Part shown: piece by piece, positions 58,276-64,000 of the stretch
How the letters are laid out: each line of letters opens with the position of its first letter
How positions within the stretch are numbered: the first letter of the stretch is position 1
Assembly (NCBI RefSeq): GCF_018252635.1
Contig: NZ_JAGTXM010000001.1
Span: forward strand, 682,122 to 746,121
Source: Citrobacter amalonaticus
Lineage (GTDB): Bacteria > Pseudomonadota > Gammaproteobacteria > Enterobacterales > Enterobacteriaceae
DNA: 64,000 bases
Direction of reading: 5' to 3'
Notes under the pieces: model-generated
What the model was told of the DNA's origin: nothing
Database searches by the model: none
What the model saw: the letters and a program-made list of their open reading frames with translations, nothing else
Position numbers and translations under genes: made by a program

Positions 58276-61200
58276 ATGTTAAGGGTCTACCACTCAAACC
58301 GTCTGGATGTGCTGGAAGCATTGATGGAGTTCATCGTCGAGCGTGAACGGCTGGACGATCCTTTTGAGCCAGAAATGATTCTGGTGCAGAGTACCGGGAT
58401 GGCGCAGTGGTTACAGATGACCCTTTCGCAGAAATTTGGCATTGCCGCCAACATAGAATTCCCGCTCCCGGCTAGCTTTATCTGGGACATGTTCGTCCGC
58501 GTACTGCCGGAGATCCCCAAAGAGAGCGCCTTCAACAAACAAAGCATGAGCTGGAAGTTGATGACGCTGCTTCCGCAACTGCTGGATCATGAAGACTTTG
58601 CGCTATTACGCCACTATCTGACGGACGATACTGATAAACGTAAGCTGTTTCAGTTATCGTCGCGGGCGGCGGATCTTTTCGATCAGTATCTGGTCTATCG
58701 ACCGGAATGGCTAATCCAGTGGGAAGCAGGGCAAAAAGTCGAAGGGTTGGGAGAGGCGCAATGCTGGCAGGCGCCGCTGTGGAAGGCGTTGGTGGAATAT
58801 ACCGATGCGCTGGGGCAGCCGCGCTGGCATCGTGCCAATCTCTATCAACGGTTTATCCAGACCCTCGAAAACGCTGACCGCAGCCCGTCAGGACTCCCTT
58901 CTCGTGTGTTTATCTGCGGGATCTCCGCGTTACCACCTGTATACTTACAGGCACTTCAGGCGCTCGGTAAACATATCGATATTCATCTGCTCTTCACCAA
59001 TCCCTGTCGCTACTACTGGGGGGATATCAAAGATCCGACGTATCTGGCGAAACTGCTGGCACGCCAGCGGCGACACAGTTTTGAAGACCGCCATTTGCCG
59101 CTGTTTCGGGACAATCAGAAGGCTGAAAGTTTGTTTAACGGCGATGGCGAACAGGATGTCGGAAACCCGATGCTGGCCTCGTGGGGAAAACTGGGACGCG
59201 ACTATATTTACCTGCTCTCTGAACTGGAAAACAGCCAGGAGCTGGACGCGTTTGTCGACGTGACGGCAGACAACCTGTTGCATAACATCCAGGCCGATAT
59301 TCTTGAGCTGGAAAATCGCGCAGTGGCGGGCGTGAGTCTTGAAGAGTATTCCCGCAGTGACAATAAGCGACGCCTTGATCCAAACGATACCAGCGTCACC
59401 TTCCACATCTGTCATAGCCCACAGCGTGAAGTCGAAGTCCTCCACGATCGTCTGCTGGCAATGCTGGAGGCGGACCCAACGCTCACGCCGCGTGACATCA
59501 TCGTGATGGTGGCGGATATCGACAGCTATAGCCCATTTATTCAGGCTGTCTTTGGCAGCGCCCCTGCGGAGCGTTATCTGCCTTATGCCATTTCCGATCG
59601 CCGGGCGCGTCAGTCACATCCGGTATTGCAGGCGTTCATTAGCCTGTTGTCTTTGCCTGACAGCCGCTTTGTTTCTGAAGATGTGCTGGCGCTGCTGGAT
59701 GTCCCGGTGCTGGCGGCGCGCTTTAATATCAGCGAAGAAGGGTTGCGCTATTTGCGATTGTGGGTCAATGAATCGGGCATTCGTTGGGGCATTGATGACG
59801 ACAACGTGCGGGAACTGGAACTTCCGGCAACGGGGCAGCATACGTGGCAATTTGGTCTCACGCGGATGCTGCTGGGCTATGCCATGGAAAGTGAGCAGGG
59901 CGAATGGCAGTCCGTTCTGCCTTACGATGAGTCCAGCGGACTGATCGCCGAACTGGTGGGACATCTGGCATCGTTACTGATGCAGCTTAATCTTTGGCGT
60001 TGTGGCCTGGCACAGGAACGCCCGCTGGAAGAGTGGTTGCCGGTGTGTCGTGAGATGCTCAACGATTTCTTCCTGCCTGATGCTGAAACCGAGGCGGCCA
60101 TGACGCTGATCGAGCAACAGTGGCAGGCGATCATCGCCGAAGGAATAGACGCTAAGTATGATGACGCGGTCCCGTTGTCGCTACTGCGCGATGAACTGGC
60201 GCTGCGGTTGGATCAGGAGCGGATCAGCCAGCGCTTTTTGGCGGGGCCGGTAAATATCTGTACTCTCATGCCAATGCGTTCTATTCCTTTCAAAGTGGTT
60301 TGCCTGTTGGGAATGAACGACGGTGTCTATCCGCGCCAGCTTGCGCCGCTCGGCTTTGATCTGATGAGTCAGAAACCGATGCGGGGAGATCGCAGTCGTC
60401 GCGATGACGACCGCTATCTGTTTCTTGAAGCCTTAATTTCTGCCCAGCAGTCGCTTTACATCAGCTATATCGGGCGCTCGATCCAGGATAACAGTGAACG
60501 TTTCCCTTCCGTGCTGGTTCAGGAACTGCTCGATTACATCGGACAAAGCCACTATTTGCCGGGTGACGAAGCGTTGACCAGCGATGAGAGCGAGAAACGG
60601 GTGAAAGCGCATATTGCCCGGTTGCATACCCGCGTGCCGTTCGATGCGCAAAACTTCCAGCCCGGTGAGCAACAGAGCTATGCCAGCGAGTGGTTACCGG
60701 CGGCAAGCCGCAGCGGCGAGGTCCATAGCGATTTTGTGCAGCCGTTAGCCTTTGATATGCCTGAGACGCTGAGTCTGGAAGCGCTGCAACGCTTCTGGGC
60801 GCATCCAGTGAGGGCGTTTTTCCAGCAGCGCTTGCAGGTTAATTTCCGATCCGAAGAGAGTGAGATCCCGGATACCGAACCCTTCACCCTGGAAGGGCTA
60901 ACCCGTTATCAACTCAATCAGCAGTTACTGAATACGTTGGTTGAACAGGATGATGCCGAACGTCTTTTCCGTCGCTTCCGTGCGGCGGGAGATCTGCCGT
61001 ATGGCGCTTTTGGTGAGATCCTCTGGGAAGCTCAGCATCAGGAAATGCAGACGCTGGCGGACAGGATCGTGGCCTGCCGTCAGCCGAGCCAAAGCCTGGA
61101 AGTCAATTTGTATTGCAACGGTGTACAGTTGACCGGCTGGCTGCCGCAGGTACAGGACGATGGCTTATTGCGTTGGCGGCCTTCGTTAATCAGCATTTCG

Positions 61201-61647
61201 CAAGGCGTGCAACTTTGGCTCGAACACCTTGTCTATTGTGCCTGCGGAGGGAAAGGTGAAAGCCGGCTGTTTTTGCGAAAAGACGGAGAGTGGCGATTCC
61301 CACCGCTGGATCAAGAGCAGGCATTGGGGTATCTGGCGCAACTGATTGACGGATATCGCGAAGGGATGTCCGCACCGTTGCTGGTGTTGCCAGAAAGCGG
61401 CGGCGCGTGGATAAAAACCTGTTATGACGCGGCGAATGATGCCATGTTAGATGACGATGATACGCGACAAAAAGCCCGCGCGAAGTTTATGCAGGCTTAC
61501 GAAGGCAACATGGTTATGCGCGGCGAAGGCGAGGATATCTGGTATCAACGCCTGTGGCGACAGCTGGACTCAGAAACCTTTGAGGCCATTATTTTGCAGT
61601 CACAACGTTACCTGCTTCCGCTTTTCAGATTTAATCAGTCGCGATGA
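58276..61647 (+). CDS. recC: Exodeoxyribonuclease V gamma subunit RecC
   Basis: 1123 aa, one residue longer than E. coli RecC and colinear with it. RecC is the chi-recognising, DNA-splitting subunit of the RecBCD helicase-nuclease, whose channel residues lie in inactive helicase-like domains. The N-terminus MLRVYHSNRLDVLEALMEFI matches exactly, so I start at ATG 58276 rather than the GTG/TTG-like openings before it. ptrA follows after 110 bases, then recB and recD are expected beyond the window. Confidence 0.98.
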   Translation: MLRVYHSNRLDVLEALMEFIVERERLDDPFEPEMILVQSTGMAQWLQMTLSQKFGIAANIEFPLPASFIWDMFVRVLPEIPKESAFNKQSMSWKLMTLLPQLLDHEDFALLRHYLTDDTDKRKLFQLSSRAADLFDQYLVYRPEWLIQWEAGQKVEGLGEAQCWQAPLWKALVEYTDALGQPRWHRANLYQRFIQTLENADRSPSGLPSRVFICGISALPPVYLQALQALGKHIDIHLLFTNPCRYYWGDIKDPTYLAKLLARQRRHSFEDRHLPLFRDNQKAESLFNGDGEQDVGNPMLASWGKLGRDYIYLLSELENSQELDAFVDVTADNLLHNIQADILELENRAVAGVSLEEYSRSDNKRRLDPNDTSVTFHICHSPQREVEVLHDRLLAMLEADPTLTPRDIIVMVADIDSYSPFIQAVFGSAPAERYLPYAISDRRARQSHPVLQAFISLLSLPDSRFVSEDVLALLDVPVLAARFNISEEGLRYLRLWVNESGIRWGIDDDNVRELELPATGQHTWQFGLTRMLLGYAMESEQGEWQSVLPYDESSGLIAELVGHLASLLMQLNLWRCGLAQERPLEEWLPVCREMLNDFFLPDAETEAAMTLIEQQWQAIIAEGIDAKYDDAVPLSLLRDELALRLDQERISQRFLAGPVNICTLMPMRSIPFKVVCLLGMNDGVYPRQLAPLGFDLMSQKPMRGDRSRRDDDRYLFLEALISAQQSLYISYIGRSIQDNSERFPSVLVQELLDYIGQSHYLPGDEALTSDESEKRVKAHIARLHTRVPFDAQNFQPGEQQSYASEWLPAASRSGEVHSDFVQPLAFDMPETLSLEALQRFWAHPVRAFFQQRLQVNFRSEESEIPDTEPFTLEGLTRYQLNQQLLNTLVEQDDAERLFRRFRAAGDLPYGAFGEILWEAQHQEMQTLADRIVACRQPSQSLEVNLYCNGVQLTGWLPQVQDDGLLRWRPSLISISQGVQLWLEHLVYCACGGKGESRLFLRKDGEWRFPPLDQEQALGYLAQLIDGYREGMSAPLLVLPESGGAWIKTCYDAANDAMLDDDDTRQKARAKFMQAYEGNMVMRGEGEDIWYQRLWRQLDSETFEAIILQSQRYLLPLFRFNQSR

Positions 61648-61757
61648 TTGTATAAAAATTGCGCAATTTTGATGCTTCCTTTATGATGCGTTGCCCTGCT
61701 CAGAGAAGCATCCAATGTGTCTTTGCGCAGAAAGAAAGTTAATGATGAGGTTCTTGA

Positions 61758-64000
61758 ATGCCCCGCAGCACCTGGTTCAAAGCGTTACTGTTGTTGGTCG
61801 CCTTTTGGGCGCCCTTAAGTCAGGCAGATACTGGTTGGCAACCCATTGCGGAAACCATCCGTAAAAGCGACAAAGATACCCGCCAGTATCAGGCCGTCCG
61901 TCTGGATAATGGCATGGTGGTATTACTGGTATCCGACTCGCAGGCGGTGAAATCGCTTTCTGCGCTGGTGGTGCCCGTGGGGTCTCTGGAAGATCCCGAT
62001 GCGCATCAGGGGCTGGCGCATTATCTTGAACACATGTGTCTGATGGGATCGAAAAAGTATCCACAGGCCGATAGCCTTGCGGAATACCTCAAACTGCACG
62101 GCGGCAGCCACAATGCCAGCACTGCGCCATACCGCACGGCGTTTTACCTGGAAGTGGAAAACGACGCGCTTACCGGTGCCGTTGACCGCCTGGCCGATGC
62201 CATTGCTGAACCGTTGCTGGATAAAAAATATGCCGAGCGTGAGCGCAATGCGGTAAACGCTGAACTGACAATGGCGCGTACCCGTGACGGGATGCGGATG
62301 GCGCAGGTGAGTGCAGAAACCATCAACCCGGCTCACCCCGGCTCACGTTTTTCCGGCGGCAACCTGGAAACCTTAAGCGACAAACCGGGTAATCCGGTGC
62401 AGCAGGCGTTGCGCGATTTTCACAGCAAGTATTACTCCGCCAACCTGATGAAAGCCGTTATCTATAGCAATAAGCCGTTGCCGGAACTGGCAACGATTGC
62501 GGCTGAGACCTTTGGACGGGTACCCAACAAGAATATCGAAAAGCCGGAAATTACCGTTCCGGTCGTCACCGATGCCCAGAAGGGCGTTATCATCCATTAC
62601 GTTCCTGCGCTGCCGCGTAAAGTGCTGCGCATTGAGTTCCGAATCGACAACAACAGCGCGCAGTTTCGCAGTAAAACCGACGAGCTGATCACCTATCTGA
62701 TTGGCAACCGTAGCCCGGGTACGCTTTCTGACTGGCTGCAAAAACAAGGGCTGGTGGAAGGCATTCGTGCGGATTCCGATCCGGTGGTCAATGGCAACAG
62801 CGGAGTGTTAGCCATTTCAGCCACTCTGACCGATAAAGGCCTGGCGAATCGCGAAGAGGTGGTTGCGGCTATTTTCAGCTATCTCAATCTGCTACGTGAA
62901 AAGGGCGTCGATAAACGCTACTTTGACGAGCTGTCGCATGTGCTTGATCTCGACTTCCGTTACCCGTCGATCACCCGTGATATGGACTACGTCGAATGGC
63001 TGGCGGATACCATGATCCGCGTACCGGTGGCGCATACGCTGGACGCGGTGAACATCGCCGATCAATATGATGCGAAAGCCATTCAGGCGCGTCTGGAAAT
63101 GATGACGCCGCAAAATGCGCGAATCTGGTACATCAGCCCAAAAGAACCGCACAACAAGACCGCTTACTTTGTTGATGCTCCTTATCAGGTCAATAAAATC
63201 AGCGAACAGACGTTCAGCGACTGGCAGAAAAAAGCGCAGAAGATAGTTCTGTCGCTGCCGGAACTGAACCCCTACATTCCTGATGATTTCACCTTGATTA
63301 AGCCAGAAAAGAAATACGACCGTCCGGCGCTGATTGTCAATGAACCTAATCTGCGCGTGGTGTACGCCCCTAGCCAGCATTTCGCCAGCGAGCCAAAAGC
63401 GGATGTGAGCGTCATTCTGCGTAATCCGCAGGCGATGGACAGCGCCAGAAATCAGGTCATGTTTGCGCTGAACGACTATCTGGCGGGAATTGCGCTCGAC
63501 CAGTTAAGTAACCAGGCGGCTGTGGGCGGCATTGGTTTCTCAACCAACGCTAATAATGGCTTAATGCTCAATGCCGACGGTTATACCCAGCGTCTGCCGC
63601 AACTTTTCCAGGCGTTGCTTGAAGGTTATTTCAGCTACACCGCCACCGAAGAGCAGCTTGAACAGGCGAAATCCTGGTATAGCCAGATGATGGATTCCGC
63701 CGAGAAAGGGAAAGCTTACGAGCAGGCGATTATGCCGGTGCAGATGATCTCTCAGGTACCTTATTTCTCTCGCGACGAGCGGCGTGCGCTGCTACCGTCG
63801 ATCACCCTGAAAGAGGTGATGGCCTATCGGGACGCGTTGAAAACGGGCGCTCGTCCGGAGTTTCTGGCGGTTGGCAACATGAGCGAAGCGCAGGTTACAA
63901 CGATGGCGCGAGATATCCAGAAGCAACTGGGCGCGAACGGTTCCGAATGGTGCCGCAACAAAGATGTGCTGGTGGATAAGAAACAGTCGGTCATTTTTGA
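61758..64000 (+). CDS. ptrA: Protease III (pitrilysin) PtrA, 3' end beyond window
   Basis: Periplasmic M16 zinc metallopeptidase that degrades small peptides. A signal peptide (MPRSTWFKALLLLVAFWA, then PLSQA) precedes the mature chain. The inverted zinc motif H88-x-x-E91-H92 is in LAHYLEHMC, and the substrate-groove segment HGGSHNASTAPYRTAFYLEV follows. The frame runs open to the window end, 747 codons of about 962, so about 215 residues lie outside. It sits between recC and the expected recB, as in E. coli. Confidence 0.97.
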   Translation, partial: MPRSTWFKALLLLVAFWAPLSQADTGWQPIAETIRKSDKDTRQYQAVRLDNGMVVLLVSDSQAVKSLSALVVPVGSLEDPDAHQGLAHYLEHMCLMGSKKYPQADSLAEYLKLHGGSHNASTAPYRTAFYLEVENDALTGAVDRLADAIAEPLLDKKYAERERNAVNAELTMARTRDGMRMAQVSAETINPAHPGSRFSGGNLETLSDKPGNPVQQALRDFHSKYYSANLMKAVIYSNKPLPELATIAAETFGRVPNKNIEKPEITVPVVTDAQKGVIIHYVPALPRKVLRIEFRIDNNSAQFRSKTDELITYLIGNRSPGTLSDWLQKQGLVEGIRADSDPVVNGNSGVLAISATLTDKGLANREEVVAAIFSYLNLLREKGVDKRYFDELSHVLDLDFRYPSITRDMDYVEWLADTMIRVPVAHTLDAVNIADQYDAKAIQARLEMMTPQNARIWYISPKEPHNKTAYFVDAPYQVNKISEQTFSDWQKKAQKIVLSLPELNPYIPDDFTLIKPEKKYDRPALIVNEPNLRVVYAPSQHFASEPKADVSVILRNPQAMDSARNQVMFALNDYLAGIALDQLSNQAAVGGIGFSTNANNGLMLNADGYTQRLPQLFQALLEGYFSYTATEEQLEQAKSWYSQMMDSAEKGKAYEQAIMPVQMISQVPYFSRDERRALLPSITLKEVMAYRDALKTGARPEFLAVGNMSEAQVTTMARDIQKQLGANGSEWCRNKDVLVDKKQSVIF

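Overview
This 64 kb window is chromosomal DNA of an enteric gammaproteobacterium. A Citrobacter-like member of the Enterobacteriaceae fits best. Many proteins read as close orthologues of E. coli K-12 proteins, and the right half keeps the E. coli/Salmonella gene order ptrA-recC-ppdC-ygdB-ppdB-ppdA-thyA-lgt-ptsP-rppH-mutH-ygdQ-ygdR-tas-lplT-aas-omrA/B-galR-lysA-lysR-ygeA-kduD-kduI-yqeF-yqeG, displayed in the reverse direction. Differences from K-12 are an extra LacI-type gene beside galR, a KdgF-type cupin where K-12 has araE, and a PACE pump with a divergent LysR gene. REP-like palindromes are also typical of enterics. The genus is an inference; no rRNA or marker gene is present.

Left half (1-32 kb, accessory). 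A type 1 fimbrial cluster occupies 1-6.2 kb: fimD (cut by the window edge), fimC, fimI, fimA, the invertible fimS switch, fimE and fimB. The switch is in the OFF orientation as sequenced. Next come a LOG-family phosphoribohydrolase, an HD phosphohydrolase, small regulators and a first ToxR/CadC-like membrane regulator plus partner (YqeI/YqeJ type). After yjdI-yjdJ and a LysR gene lies a catabolic block at 13.7-21.3 kb: a DUF1097 membrane protein, an ankyrin protein, DUF2877 (AllH-like), FdrA (AllF-like), DUF1116 (AllG-like), carbamate kinase, and a Tat-exported cytosine-deaminase-like amidohydrolase. A second chaperone-usher fimbrial operon with two chaperones (21.4-27.3 kb) follows, then rcnA/rcnR with tandem operators. 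An EcpR-like LuxR regulator with a cysteine-rich N-terminus and a second YqeI/YqeJ-like pair complete this half.

Right half (32-64 kb, mostly backbone). yqeG, a PACE efflux gene with a divergent LysR regulator, and yqeF lead into a uronate module (kduI-kduD and kdgF, with KdgR-like boxes). Then come ygeA, lysR/lysA, a LacI-family regulator with galR, the tandem sRNAs OmrB and OmrA, and the aas-lplT lysophospholipid repair operon. They are followed by tas, ygdR, ygdQ and mutH, a DnaA-box-rich gap, rppH-ptsP, lgt-thyA, the ppdA-ppdB-ygdB-ppdC minor pseudopilin operon, recC, and a truncated ptrA.

Two themes recur. First, surface structures and membrane regulators are interleaved: two fimbrial operons and two paralogous YqeI/YqeJ modules with LuxR-type genes lie within about 32 kb. 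Second, the 12.5-21.3 kb block looks like a complete but unassigned route in which a periplasmic amidohydrolase feeds a carbamoyl-transfer complex and a carbamate kinase, giving ATP, ammonia and CO2. Its substrate cannot be read from the sequence.
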